Origin: Strongyloides papillosus
Lineage: Eukaryota > Nematoda > Chromadorea > Rhabditida > Strongyloididae
Assembly: GCA_005656395.1 (NCBI GenBank)
Contig: SRSI01000078.1
Span: 1,798,001 to 1,862,000 of the forward strand
Reading direction: 5' to 3'
Length of the DNA: 64,000 bases
Shown here piece after piece: positions 39,608 to 52,844 of the stretch; positions within the stretch are counted from its first letter, which is position 1; each line of letters begins with the position of its first letter. The notes below the pieces were generated by a model. The model did no database searches and was not told the origin of the DNA. It saw only the letters and a program-made list of their open reading frames with translations. Made by a program: the position numbers and the translations under genes.

Positions 39608-41427
39608 TCATGATCTAAATCCCCCATTGTTGTATGTTTGATTAATTTTTTCTAATGGTGTTATTATATTAAAAGCAGGCCCATTAAAAAGATCTAATGG
39701 TATGGTAGGTTGATTCATCATCGCAGAATTTGCGGCTGCAGCAGCAACTAATGTCGGCGTTGTTGTTTGGTAAGTATTATATGTTGATGAAGCAATCGAG
39801 GGCCCACCTAAATTTGCACTCCCAAGATTACTTTGCGATGCTGTAGCATGTGCTAATTGTTCTTGTGTTCGATTAAATGCAGCATTTGCTGACTGCCCTA
39901 ATCCTTAAATAATTTTATATTTTTATTAAAAAAAATTCTTTTTTTATATTTAGTTAGACTTACTTAAAAAATCACCTGCATTATTGAATTGTTGACTCCA
40001 ACTGTGTACATGATCTACTTGACCAGTAATATTTCCTCTCCTATCTGAATGTTTTGCCATATGTTTTTCTAAATACACTGCCTGTGCATAAGATTTCCCA
40101 CAAAACCGACAAAGATGTTTCTAAAATATGTCAAATATAAATATTTTTTATTTTTTTTATTAATTAAATGTAGTATTAATTATTTATATTTGTATTTACC
40201 TTTAGATGTTTAGAATCTTGATGTTTTGGAATATGCTCTAATAATTGACTTTCCTCTGAGAAACATTTATAACAACTGTAAAAGTATATTTATATTATCT
40301 AATTGTTTTTTTTAACAAACCTGTTACATCTGAATGGTTTATTTTGTTCATGACATCGCGAATGCGATTGCAAATTTGACAATTGACTAAATGCTTTTCC
40401 ACACCCTTCAATTTTACATCTATAAGGTTTTTCACCTGTATGTGTGCGAAGATGTTGCTGTAGATGGGATAGTTGTGTAAACTAAAAATAAAAGAAAGTT
40501 ATGAAAAAATATAATAATTGGAAAAAAATTAATTAATAGTAATTTTAAAATTTGATAACCTACACTTTTGCCACAAAATTTGCAAGGACCAAACGGTTTT
40601 ACTCCAGAATGAATTCGTAAATGTTGTGATAAATATGAATTATTAGCAAATGATTTTGTACACTGTTGACATTTATATGGTTTAGCTTCTCTCATTGTTG
40701 GTTGATTCTCTTGTTTCGGACGATCAAAGGGCTAAAATTAAAAAAAAATATTTTTGTTAAATATATTTTTTACTTAATTTATATTGATATCTCATTAATA
40801 TACATAAAAAACTATTAAATGATAAATGATAAAGAAACTAATTAACTTTGGTAAATCGAACGTCCTTTGTCTGTGAATAGATGTATATTCTTAGTAAAAC
40901 ATGTATCATTAAAAATAATTTTTTATACTTTGATGACAATTAATAACAAATATTATTTAAATTCTAGCTTAGCTCGCTCAAATATGTCAAACCTTTTTCT
41001 ATCTATCTATTTATACAAAAGGTGGCCGGTGTAAATGTCTCTTCTTAATATTGATAACAAGACAGTCAGAAAATGGTTTTTAAAAAAGTATTGAGAAATT
41101 AACCGAACACATAAAAATTTACGCACATCTCGTATGATTGGTCCTTTTTCTAGGTTCTATAATTCCGCAAATATTTTTAATGATATAAAATCGACATTGG
41201 AGTTCTTTGTTACACTCAACATAGAATACTATTAAATTTATCAAGAAAACATAAATATTCTAATTATGTCTATTATTTAATTTATCGATACTATATATTA
41301 ATATTATTATTATATTATTATCAATTTTTTTTCTTTATATTCTGATAAGTTGTAGTATCAAAGATGAAGAAAATCATCAAAAGCTTACCAGTTGAAAACA
41401 GAAGAATGGATCTACCGTTTGAGACAT
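39608..41427 (-). CDS. lin-29: LIN-29-type C2H2 zinc-finger transcription factor
   Basis: Six exons (41427-41389, 40731-40564, 40481-40321, 40275-40200, 40120-39964, 39903-39608) join in frame to 298 residues. Five C2H2 fingers occupy about aa 30-190. The segments [61 protein letters not shown] and [15 protein letters not shown] match the LIN-29/Rotund/ZNF384 finger array almost residue for residue. LIN-29 is the terminal heterochronic factor that drives the larva-to-adult switch of the hypodermis and vulva/male tail maturation. The C-terminal about 100 aa are Gln/Asn/Ala/Thr-rich. Exon 1 ([13 protein letters not shown]) has a good GTAAGC donor, correct phase and an upstream acceptor-like CCAG, but being only 13 codons it is less certain. 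The short N-terminus fits the shorter LIN-29B-like isoform; upstream exons for a long form may lie in the next 11 kb. Confidence 0.88.
41018..41026 (-). promoter_or_regulatory. TATA-like box in lin-29 intron 1
   Basis: On the minus strand GTATAAATAG lies beside a GC-richer CCGGCCACC stretch, about 290 bp upstream of lin-29 exon 2. It could be an internal promoter for a transcript starting in exon 2, where an in-frame ATG precedes REAKPYKC. In DNA this AT-rich a TATA match alone is weak. Confidence 0.2.
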
Positions 41428-41642
41428 TATGTAGCTGGCAGCAAATTAAAAATAGTTAGGCAGTGTGATAAATTATGAATTTAAAGTTAGATAACATATA
41501 CTGTTTGATGGTTTTTAGTGAAATGTTATCTTCTCCCGAAATATATTATCTGGGAATATTACTTTTAGATGCCACAGATTTTCGCAATGCGACGTTAGTT
41601 CTGTGATTTGTAATTTTTAACAGTGTTCTAAAAACTGTATGC

Positions 41643-41717
41643 TGTACAGAGGAGATCAGTTCACCGAGAAGTTTTTTGTTTTCTTGTAATTACCTTCTAG
41701 GGTGATCTCCTCGTGTG
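41643..41717. ncRNA. Candidate hairpin (possible pre-miRNA) upstream of lin-29
   Basis: A 10-bp perfect stem (41649-41658, GAGGAGATCA, with 41703-41712) extends outward by about five pairs including wobbles. Inward, after an asymmetric internal loop, there is a 5-bp stem (41667-41671 with 41694-41698) closed by a 22-nt loop. The size of about 75 nt suits a pre-miRNA, but the internal loop is large and no mature miRNA I know matches either arm. It lies about 220 bp upstream of the predicted lin-29 ATG in a locally GC-richer patch, so it may instead be part of the lin-29 5' UTR or promoter. Confidence 0.3.
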
Positions 41718-42720
41718 CGATATTAAAGAGCTGTAATTAAAACTGTTTGATGATATGCAATAATGTATGTCGACATGACGAAAATTGGTTTCGCAAAAAA
41801 AGACACGCAAAATCATTAATTTTTTTGTTTAAAAAAATATTTTGTTATATAATCAATTGTGGTAAAAAATAATAATCGTGAAAAACGTAATATATCTATA
41901 TCTATAGATTTATAAGGCTCATTTATAAATTTGGATTACGATATTATTGTAGTTCTATAAAAGTATTTAAATTTATACTTATAATATAACTACAAAATCA
42001 TGTACATATAAAGATATTAAAATTAAAGTATATATTTATCTATATTTATATAAATGTATATATCTACGGAATTTAAGGAAGTTATGGTAATACAATGTGA
42101 TCAAAGATAAACATAGTCTAAAAAACAGGATAACTTTATAATTAATATAATATTATATATTTTTGCAGGATATATATATATATTTTTATATACAAATATC
42201 AATATATTTTAAAACGAGGATATTTATTATTTATATATTAATTATATATAACATTATAAATAGAAGCATATCTTTTTATTTTCTTTTGATCTTTTAGATT
42301 ATACTAAAAAAATTAGACATATGAAAAAGAAAATTCCAGCTTAGGCTATGGATAAAACATGATGATACATAAATAAAAGTTAGGAAAAAGAATATATGAA
42401 GGACATATAAAAGAGTTAAAGGTGGAGTAAATGTTTCTATATATGTATCGTCATCTCATGGTCGTCGTTGACATCACAACATAGAAACAAAAGCATATAC
42501 CAAAAAAGGCTGTATAGCTATACCAAAAAACCAAGATTCTAAAAAGAATAGGCTGGCACAATAACAACCAGGTTATGAGGCGTCCCACCTTTTCGCAAAT
42601 CTATGAGTTGTTATGGCAAATTAAAAAAGGAAGGACATAAGTAGATAAATATGTTGATAAGGAGTTCAAACCTTTTGTATAAGTTTAAACGAACACCCAG
42701 GTTTAAATATTTTATGTTCA

Positions 42721-42793
42721 ATGCACATGATGTGTTTGAAATTTTTATGCAAATGGTACGGCCTACCTTTCAACCCCGACCAATACTGTACAG
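42721..42793 (+). CDS. Possible orphan first exon
   Basis: An ATG-started 24-codon segment with unusually high GC for this window (containing CKWYGLPFNPDQYCT) ends at a strong donor, CAG|GTGAGT. A second open frame from the ATG at 42747 (containing MVRPTFQPRPILYR) uses the same donor. I could not find a convincing following exon. It may be the start of a gene or non-coding transcript running rightward from the lin-29 upstream region, or a chance event. Confidence 0.2.
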
Positions 42794-45108
42794 GTGAGTA
42801 TAAACATAACAACAAATAGGAAAACAGGAAATACAAGAAAATAAATATTTGAATGAATAGATAAGGCTCTATTTATAAAAAAAAGATTAATGTAATTGAA
42901 AATATTATCAATATGCAAATGATTAATGTTAAATGATAATATAATACTTCTAAAAATAAGGAAGAAAAATTTATATGTGACAATAAATTGTCCATTATAA
43001 AATTATATATTAATTAAAAAAAATATTTTAATATAATGAATATAGGAAGTCGTAGAAATAAAATAGTGAATAATAGTAGAACATTAGAAGAACTTATTGT
43101 CTAGTCAATAAGTTAAAATATTAAAATAAAAAAATAGATATAATTGTTAAAAAAAAGATCAAAATATTATTCTTTTCGCTTGTAATTTTGTGTGCGCAAA
43201 GTATCAATAAATTTTTGTAAATGAGCTTTCATATATATCTGTGAAGTGGCTTTTTTGAGTTCTTCTTGAACAAAAGTTTTATGGTAAACTTGTCGCTAAA
43301 TATTTAACAATGACTTGATGTTCGTTATACAATTTTATAACTGCTTTCATAGATTGTTTAGGTTTGAAATAGAATAGTTTTATATAAAATATATAATTTA
43401 TATATGTATATTTATATTTATGTGTATTTATGCTACATATAGAGTTTGGTGGCAATATATAAAATAATGATACGTCTAAAATTAAAATGAATTTAAAAAA
43501 AATATATGATTCAGTTGCATTAACTTCATTAAAATGTGAAAATTCATTTACTATTTATAATAAAATTCTTTTTTTTTGCATTGCTAAAGATTAATATTAT
43601 AAAAAAAAAAGTTATTCCAGACATGCATAGACATATAAGTATAAAGCTTTATGAGTTAATTAAGTATATTATTCGTATAGGAGGTGTCAAGGAATCTTCT
43701 AAAAAGGAGGTTCATATGCCTACATATATTTATGATTTTGTCTTTTTCAATTCAGTTATAACTTTAAACTTTAAAATGCATATGTCAGCATCATAGCTAA
43801 AAAAGTACATAAAAATGTATACATGCAAGAAGCTACTTTACAGAGGCTGAGAAAAGAAAAGTAAAAAAGATAAAAAATGACTGATAACTGTTATCAAACT
43901 AAAAGACAGGCAAATGTTTATTCAAAAAAGATATAAGTACTTAGACATTACATACTATTTTACACGCCTGATCTTTCGTACAAGAGAAAGGATAAAATTA
44001 TAATAAATAATTAAATCATGATAAAAATGTGTGATGTAAATTATAAATCTAATGCCTCAAATCAACTAATATAAGATATTTATTTATTTTGTTTTTTTAT
44101 ACTGTAAATTTAAACGGGGCAGAAAGAAGGGTTTTAGACAATTATACGTGCAGAGAAAAAACCCCCGACAATAACAAATATCACTCTCATTGGCTACATA
44201 GTATTTATCGAAGTTCCTGTGCAGTCGAAAAAATTACGAAAGATTTAACTAGAAATAACATATTTATAATAAAGATCAATTCAATAAAGATAAAATATTA
44301 AGTGTATTTAGAGGACGATCATATTATAACAGATAGAAAGAAACAAAATATTATACAAATGATTAAAAAATTATTGATAAACTATAACTTGTATAAAAAT
44401 AAATTTTAAATAATATAGCAGATGTGATAAAACAACATTGAAAAATTATTTTTAGTTATGCAAAAAAAAAGTTAGAATAAAAAATAGAGTAAGAACGTTT
44501 ATTCAGCCGACATGACAATACAGATTGACGATTATACAAATGGTCAGTGTAATTGCCTTTTTTGGTTGCACTTTATTTCAATCTAATATTTAAAGAGAAA
44601 AAAGAATGCGAACAAAAAATCTCTAAAAAGTGCATGAAAAAAGTACATACATTGACAAAAAACGCATTTTAAATTGTAGAACATGTAGTAGTTATGGAAA
44701 AAGTCAACGACTGAAAATAAAAAATTAGTTTTTTAATAGTTAAACATTAGTGCAGTTCTGAAAAAAGACCTGCCGGCATTGAAGACGGCCCAATGTCTGC
44801 ATTATGTAACTGTTCTACTGATTTCTTAAGAATATAACTAAGGCAATGTCAATCTTAATATGTATGTTAGAGAAAAATAGAGTGCATATTATCACAATTA
44901 TCTAGTTTCATTTTTAAAAGGTCTACACTCTACTTCGTTCGTCATATATTAGACTCTTGAAATATGTAAGAAAGTATAATACATAAAAAGCATCGTTATA
45001 AAAAGATACAAAAATAAGAACTATAATATGGAGACTAAATATTGCACATATCACTAAATTTTCTCAAATATGGCTGTCCTCTTTTTTTCAAAGTGATTTT
45101 ATAATCAA

Positions 45109-45174
45109 GATATATATATATATATATATATATAGTTATATATACTATATTATATTATATATATTGGTCAAAAA
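45109..45174. repeat. AT-dinucleotide tract
   Basis: A run of alternating A and T about 25 bp long, followed by an imperfect continuation of the same type. Confidence 0.8.
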
Positions 45175-45845
45175 AATCAAGGCTTCCGTATAATATTACT
45201 CATCCCAAGTCTTTTTATTTCATCCTTCTAGCTCTTATAAATTTTGTCTTTTGAGTGTAAAGAAGAAGCCTCACGAACACTCGCAATACAACTCTATTTT
45301 TCTATTACTACATTTTCTTTATGATTTTTAGTTAAATTTTGCTCTCTCTTATATAATCCAACCCAGATATTTTTTTATTAGTGTACTTTTTGAAAGAGAC
45401 TTGGCAGTTAAAGCCTGCAAAAAGACATTCGTCGCCATTACATCGTCACAATTATATGATCTCCTTTTCCTGTACATCCTGTCTCACCCCAATCTCTCAT
45501 TTTACATATACATGTCCGTATTCTATCTGTTATGTTTCAAAGCTTTAAAATATGTCGGAAAATGAGTGCACTTTATATCTAGGCACAATAGTTTTTTTTT
45601 TGTACTACTTGTGTCCTTTTCTCTGACTTTCATCTTATAATCCCAATCATTGAGGCACGTTCCATTAATGATATGACGGCCTTTAGAACCATCAAAATTA
45701 TTCATTTAACATATAAATGGTTAGACAGAAGGAACACTAGCGGCTGACTGGGTCGCGTTCCTGTAGTAACCTTTTTATAAATTTTTATGCACAGAAATTT
45801 CTTTGTAAGTAAAGAATAAAAATTATATATATAATATGTATTTTA

Positions 45846-45848
<3 letters not shown>

Positions 45849-45912
<64 letters not shown>
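45849..45912. repeat. (TA)n microsatellite, about 32 units
   Basis: Uninterrupted alternating TA for about 64 bp. Length is likely polymorphic, and the tract can extrude cruciforms. Confidence 0.95.
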
Positions 45913-45917
<5 letters not shown>

Positions 45918-48900
45918 TTATATATATACCAAGTATTAAATGGATGGACGATTGGCAGGTGATTGCGTGGAGTCATTTTTTTAAAGTCATTTTTTTCGAG
46001 GAATGAATATGTGCACGTTGGTACCAGCCGATTGACAAATATATACACACAATACTTTTGAAACATTTTTTCATGCACTACTTTTAAAAGTATATGTCCT
46101 CCAGTTTATAGTCTACTTTAATATTTCACATTAAAAAGTTTATTTGAAATGGTCATATCAAAAAGAAACTTTTTTCCCTTCCTTTTTTTATTTTGAAAAT
46201 TCAAAAAAATATCAAATGGTTGGCATTAATAAATGTATGTATATATTTTATGTATATGAGTAAGTATAAATAAAAGACATATCAACATTCATCAAAAAAG
46301 CTTTTTTACTATTAGTTTACAAATAATTCAGTATCAAAACGTCCAGACATTTTAATTTTTAATGCTCTTATATTTCTTTTTTTTCCCATCCAAGTCTGTC
46401 CCTTGTAATGGCTAGTATATTTTTTAATATACTGAGATGAGATAAAATTTACATAGACAACTATTCATTTATCATTGTAATCGTCTTTAAAGAAAACGGA
46501 ATTTTATCAATGATATAAAAAAAATTATATATAAAGTTGAATAAAAATTTCCCTGATAAATGTCTATGTAAAAATGATTATATAAATATATATATGTCTC
46601 TTGTTAATAGTAGAAAATTAATACGACTTTATAAAAAGAACACTCAAATGTACCTTGATAAGCCAAGCGCTATCAATTTCTCTTTATTTTATTATCAGTG
46701 TTGAATAATCGGTCAAATTCTAAAATAATGCTCCTTAGTCAATTTATACGTTGGAAACTATATCAATTAAATTGACTCTTTTATAATATATGTAATAAAA
46801 ATTCATAAGAAACATTATCTTTGTTTGTTTATTATAACAATCTTTCTTGTCATGATAAAATAAAAAGTGGTAGAAGAAATAAAGAAAAGTTATCATTTTA
46901 AATTATTTTATGGCTTTTTTATTATTTTAAAAATGATGTTTAATTGTTATGTATGAGTTTCAGATGTATAATAATTTTCAAAAGGCTGTTTTTTAAATTT
47001 GATTAATTACCCATCCTGCAGATAGTTAGTAAATGGGAACACATTACAATATATTTGTACCTTGAAAAATAAAAAAAAACTGTAAAAAAAGTCCAACATT
47101 TCAAGGACATTTTTTTTAAATATTTCAATTGTCATGTTAAATTTGTTTTAAAATAAGGAACTTACGAACATATTTTGAGTCTTGCGTTGTTAGTATACAT
47201 TGTAACTATATACCATAATTTATCTTCTTTTTTTGCAGAAAGATTTTCCACAAAAGATATCTTTTTTTAATAACCAACATCTGTGTCTATAAAATAAAAG
47301 AACCTGAATTAAAGAATAATTAATAATGGATAATTAAAGTTGAAGCAATTTGTAAATAGGATATGGTTATACAGTTTCTGTTAATTAATGTCTTTATTGG
47401 TTTATGATATTAATTTCCTTTTTTTTAACATAGAATGAATCGTGATATCAGATGCCATAATGAATTTCTTTGTTAAGCATATTCTGTTAATGTAATTGAA
47501 CATATATTAGGATTGCACTTTTTATTTAAACTTCAGTCGTGTGGGACAATTGGTTAGTGTAAAAGAAATTGTGTAAGTTAACCGGATACACTAATGTAAG
47601 GGACTCAACTTTCGAGACATGTCTTGCCGTATATAATAATATTCGAATATTTTAAATTAACAATATTATTTTGATTCTAAATTTAACATTAAGAATTTTT
47701 TTATTAATAATGTAAATATTTAAAAGTACATTAATAATATTTGTATATTTATCATATTGACAAATACATTTGTTGCAACAATGTAATATATTAAAATAAA
47801 TTTCATTTTATTAATAAGTAATATTTTTTTGTTTTTTAAAGTTGGAATTTTTATATACAATAATATTTTAAATATCTTTGATTTTTAAAACATTTTATTA
47901 ATATATATCATTTAATATAATTAAATTTTTGATTACTTCATGGGTATAAAATTTTATTATTGTATTTTTAATATTATTAAATTATAATATTTATAAATAT
48001 CTTGATCATTCCTATCGAAAAATTTTCTATCGTTTTTTAATATTTATTTTAATTATAAATAAATAACATTTTTACTTCCATTGTTTACCCAGAAAAAATA
48101 ATTTTTAATGGTATTTGATTGACAATAATTTAATATCAAACATCGCACAGACTTTTTTAACTTTACTTACCCTTTTTTTATACTTTTTAAAAAAAATTAA
48201 TAGTTTGGTTTTAAAATAATGCAATTTACACTAAAAAATATACAAAATTATAAGTATTTATTTATTAAAAGAATTATAAATCATTTATATTTATGCTTTT
48301 AAAGTTATATATAAAAAATTGAAAGAAATTTTTCTCGTTAAAAGTATATGCAAAAGTCGAATATAATATTTGTTTGAAATACAAGAATCTTTATAAAGCT
48401 TAGCACTTAATATTAAGCAAAAAAGTTTAGTTAAACATTCAATGCTTTTGTATAAAAAACAGCTTTGCAAACATTGGATAATTTGACGAAGAAGATTTTA
48501 TTTAGTTTTTTAGCATGTACTTACTTGCAATGTGTTAAATAGTGAAGGACGATTCAGCGAATAAAATCGAAGATAAAAATTTTTGTTTTACTATTGGGGG
48601 TTCGTATGTAAAATATTTTTTTAATGTCAATTATTTAAGCAGTTTAATACATTTTATTTTGTCACTTTAAGTAAATATAAATTGGTTTGTTAACAACTAT
48701 CTATCATTTGATCTTTTTTAAATTATTTTTTGATGTATAAATGTATATGATAATTGAAATGAAAAGAGTATACTCGTTAAGCTGCTTTTTTTTTAATGCA
48801 AGTAATAATCAAAAATTTTTTGTTGTATGAACTGGAAAGATTGACTTTATTGAATACCATATTATTTTCACTTTTACCATCAAATAATTTTAAAAAAATT

Positions 48901-51900
48901 TCTAATTATCAGTGAAAAGTTGACTTTTTTACGGTTTAACATTTTCATTTGATATTATATAGTTTTTTTTTCTAAATTTATAATAGGGAATTTATCAATG
49001 CTTTCTTTTTAGATGACAAAAAAAATTATTCCCTTTTGCTTTTTTTTATACTTCTTCAAATATTTTATCTAAACACAAAAGAAAAAAGTTATGATTTTAG
49101 TGCTTTTTGTTTCTTTCATTTCCTTTTTTAAAATACAGACTTGAGAATTTCATTTTAAAAGTGTAATATTATTAAAAATTTCTAGCAAAATGAACTTTTG
49201 TGGTTGGCATCTTCGAACATTAAAGATAAAATTTTATATATGTATATCTTATAATAATATTGTCAATATGATATCATTTACATTTAAAAATAATATATTT
49301 TTATATGCATATTAAGAGTAGACCAAAAAGTAAAAATGTATACTTATCAATTAATTAGACTCTTTTAATTGTCGTGTCTGTTGGCATTCATTAGTAAGCA
49401 GTATTCGTGCTATTTTAAAATTTTTTCTTTCATTTTCTATCAACATAAAATTAGATGGCTACTAGTAATAGGAAATATAAATTATTTCTCTTTTTTTCTT
49501 TATCTCTCTCTTGTTGAAAAAATAAATTTCACATAGTATTGGGGGAAATGAAAAAGTAACATGAGATAAATAGTGTTTGGTTGAACAAATCTTCAGACAG
49601 AATTTAATTGGTGGCCTAGAATAGACAGAACGGATAATCCTTTATATATGTATATATAATGAAGACTTTAATTAAAATAATGAAAAATTTGAAATAAAAA
49701 CTAGACATAAAAAGCAGTTTTTTTAATATTTGACATTTATTAATAAGATATAGAAGATTGCCTATTAGACAAGAGTATAAGGAATATAAAAATTTTAAGG
49801 GAAAGTATAAGTTTTATGTCAATAATAATATAACTTTATTATTCTGTTTTTACTTGAAATAAGGAAGTATATTTAGCAAATATTTTTGTTTACAATTTCA
49901 CATTTGATTAAACTCAATTGGTACTTTTTAAAAAAAGTGCACAAATAGCACATTACAAATAATTTTTATCATTATGCATTATAATAACTAAACTACAAAT
50001 GACAAAATAAAAAAGACGAGATAAAAAGTTTCTTGTAATTCATACTTCAAAACATATCACTTCACTATATATGTTTCCTTTAATAACAACATTTGCATAT
50101 TAAATTTCATTTTATTGTTTTTTAAATAAATTTTGGAAACGTAACATATTGAACACAATTTAAGTGACTTCTGAAAAACCTTTTATTATTACGTATCAGT
50201 TCATTTTTTTTATGTAAACAAATATCAACTTTAAACACTTTAAACTTTCTTTAAAGAAAATTTGATATATACTTATGTAAAGTCTAGTCGTTATAGCTTT
50301 CAAATATATTTCTAATTTTAAACAGCTTTTTTACTTTTTGTTAAAGTACAATAAAATAATGCTAATATAATTATGTTTATTGTTCGTACATATTATATTT
50401 CTTCTTATGTGACAGTCTGTGTTATAAGTATATTGATAAATGAAAATATTATTTATGTAAAATAAATTATTTTAGTCGGTTTTTTTAGTTAAAAGATAGT
50501 TTTCATATATTCTTTATTATGAATAAAAGTAAAAAATATACGTATATCAATATATATGAATATATAAATGAATAATATTGCTTAATATAAAGAAACTTAC
50601 CAGTTTTTGCATAAATTTCTTATATAACTTACTTTACAAAAAAGAACAAAAATAATACTAAATTAATTCAAACAATTTAACTACTATTATTCAATGAAAA
50701 ATAAAGTGCATTGATGAAATGTTCAATGATAATTCAAATTTTTTGCATTCATTTTTATTGTTATACTTTGTACAATTATAGTTTACGTAATAATTTTCAA
50801 ATATCTATTTTATAAAATTAAACATAATACAAAATTGAAAAAAAAGCTATTCAAATAGGAAAATTTTTTTAATCAATTTTTGAAAATTATAAATGAAATA
50901 ACCTTAATCAACAGTAATAAAGGAAAATATAAGTACTTTGGGAGAAAAAAAACATATTTACATTGAATTGTAATTTTTTATTACCCGTTCATTGTATTGA
51001 GTGAAGTTATTTAAAATTAAAAAAAAATACTTACTCATATTTAACATTTTTATATAAAATACACTTAACATAAAAATTTAATAATTTTAATGACCTTTCC
51101 TATTAACGCTTTTTCATTCCTAAAAAATATAATGAACTAATTGTCTGTTTTTTTACACCATGACTATCACTTGCCATTGAAAACTTGTTATTTTTAATCA
51201 ACTTTATTTTTATAGTCATTAATGTGTTCAATCATTTTCTTAAATGTACTGACTATTTTATTGAAACGTTTATTTTTTATCATATAATCGAAACCATAAT
51301 TTAATCATTTCTAGGTATTGTTATAAATAACAAAAAGTCTAGAGAAGAAAAGATTAAAAAATATTATAATTTTAAATTATCTATTTTACAATGGTTTAGG
51401 GATCGAAAAAAATAAGGAATAAAATAATCAATAAAATTAAAAAATTATATTTAAAATTGTTACATCACTTGGAAATACATATTATTATTTATTTATACTT
51501 ATCTTTATAATTCATATAAAATGAAAAAAATAAATTTCTTATCCTCATATTATCCATTTGTATATCAAAGTTATTCATTAAAAAACATAAAGTTAATAAC
51601 TTGTAAATGTGTTGCTAAATTTATTCAAATACTTACATTACTTTATAGTAACAAAAAAAATTCATTTATTTATTGTGCACTAAAAAACTAGTGTAACATA
51701 TTAATGTATTTGCTTTTCATGAAGTTATGTATATAATATTCAAAATTATGATTACAAATAAAATATATTACTTTATAATATATTAATGCAATCTATGTAT
51801 TGTGAATATTTATTCATAACTATCATTATAGTGGAAAAATAGAATTTTCATTTACTTACACTAATAAAAAATTATATACTGTTACAACCATTCATCATTA

Positions 51901-52844
51901 TGATGTAAATTTCAATATTGTATGCAAAGTTTAGAATAACATTAAGATAAAAAAGAAATGCGCAAAAGATATTATTTTTTACATAGCATTAAAGGATTGT
52001 CATTTTTCTTCTATAACATCTCTAAAAAATAGTACTGTAACTGGAACATTAAAAGAAACTTCTAAAATAAAGTATTTGAATATAGTTGGAAAAAAATTGA
52101 AAAAAAATTCTTACTCATCAAGCTTACTACTTTTCTTAACATTTCTTAAACAAAATATTGATAATAAAACAATTTAAGAAAGAATTTTTATAAGTCACGT
52201 TGTAATATGAAATGTATAAAGAAATCCACTCATTATTATTTTTATTAAATATCACTATTCAATAAATGCGGAATACATAAGAAACAATGATACTTTACAT
52301 CTATTTAAAAATAATATAACTAATTTTTTATAAATTGTTACTCACGAAAGCCGCCATTGTTTCCATATATTGTAGCATTTTTAGAAAAAGATTTAATCAT
52401 ACTTCTTTTATTCTCACCTTTGAAATTTTATAAAACATTGTGAACAATATTTTAAAATAAAAATTATGAACCATGAGGGACAAGCAAGTGTTATAATTTT
52501 TATGATTTTATTTTTTATTTAATTCCTTATATTAAATATATACTACCATGTCTTTTTTTTAAAACATATATTTATAATTTTGTTATTTAATTGTTAGTTT
52601 TAAAATAATTACGTTGCATTAAAAGTTTTCGAAGAAGGCAATTAATATATAGACAGTTTGTATTAAAATGAAAAATCATTTCTTGGAAGTCAAAAATATA
52701 ATTAAGCCGCTTAAATATAGTTTATTAAAAAGTATATAATTATTTGAATCATAATAAGTAACTGAAATGTAGCATGAAATGACATTTGATATCAAAAGGG
52801 AATCATAGAAATTAAAGCATTTTCATTTTTTTTAAATTCAATTA

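Larger units (their letters stand above)
41428..52844. other. 11.4-kb region upstream of lin-29
   Basis: No complete gene seen. The first about 5 kb (to about 46.1 kb) is less AT-rich and more complex than elsewhere, with short GC-richer patches near 42.4-42.8, 44.1-44.2, 44.75-44.83 and 45.2-45.8 kb. This suits a long regulatory region or untranslated exons of a developmental gene, or old transposon debris. From about 46 to 52.8 kb it is nearly featureless AT-rich DNA apart from the small patch at 47.53-47.63 kb. Confidence 0.45.

Noticed and set aside
43536..44301. Plus-strand ORFs of 86 and 70 aa in the lin-29 upstream region
   Set aside because: No recognisable family, no convincing splice partners, and low-complexity Ile/Phe/Lys runs in the first. 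Left as uncharacterised sequence.
45523..45705. 60-aa minus-strand ORF (MNNFDGSKGRHIINGTC...)
   Set aside because: Composition is not absurd, but no splice partner, family or upstream signal was found, and length is within chance for this less AT-rich patch.
45785..46078. 97-aa minus-strand ORF with an IYIYIY tract
   Set aside because: It is produced by translating the (TA)n microsatellite; no protein-like composition outside it.
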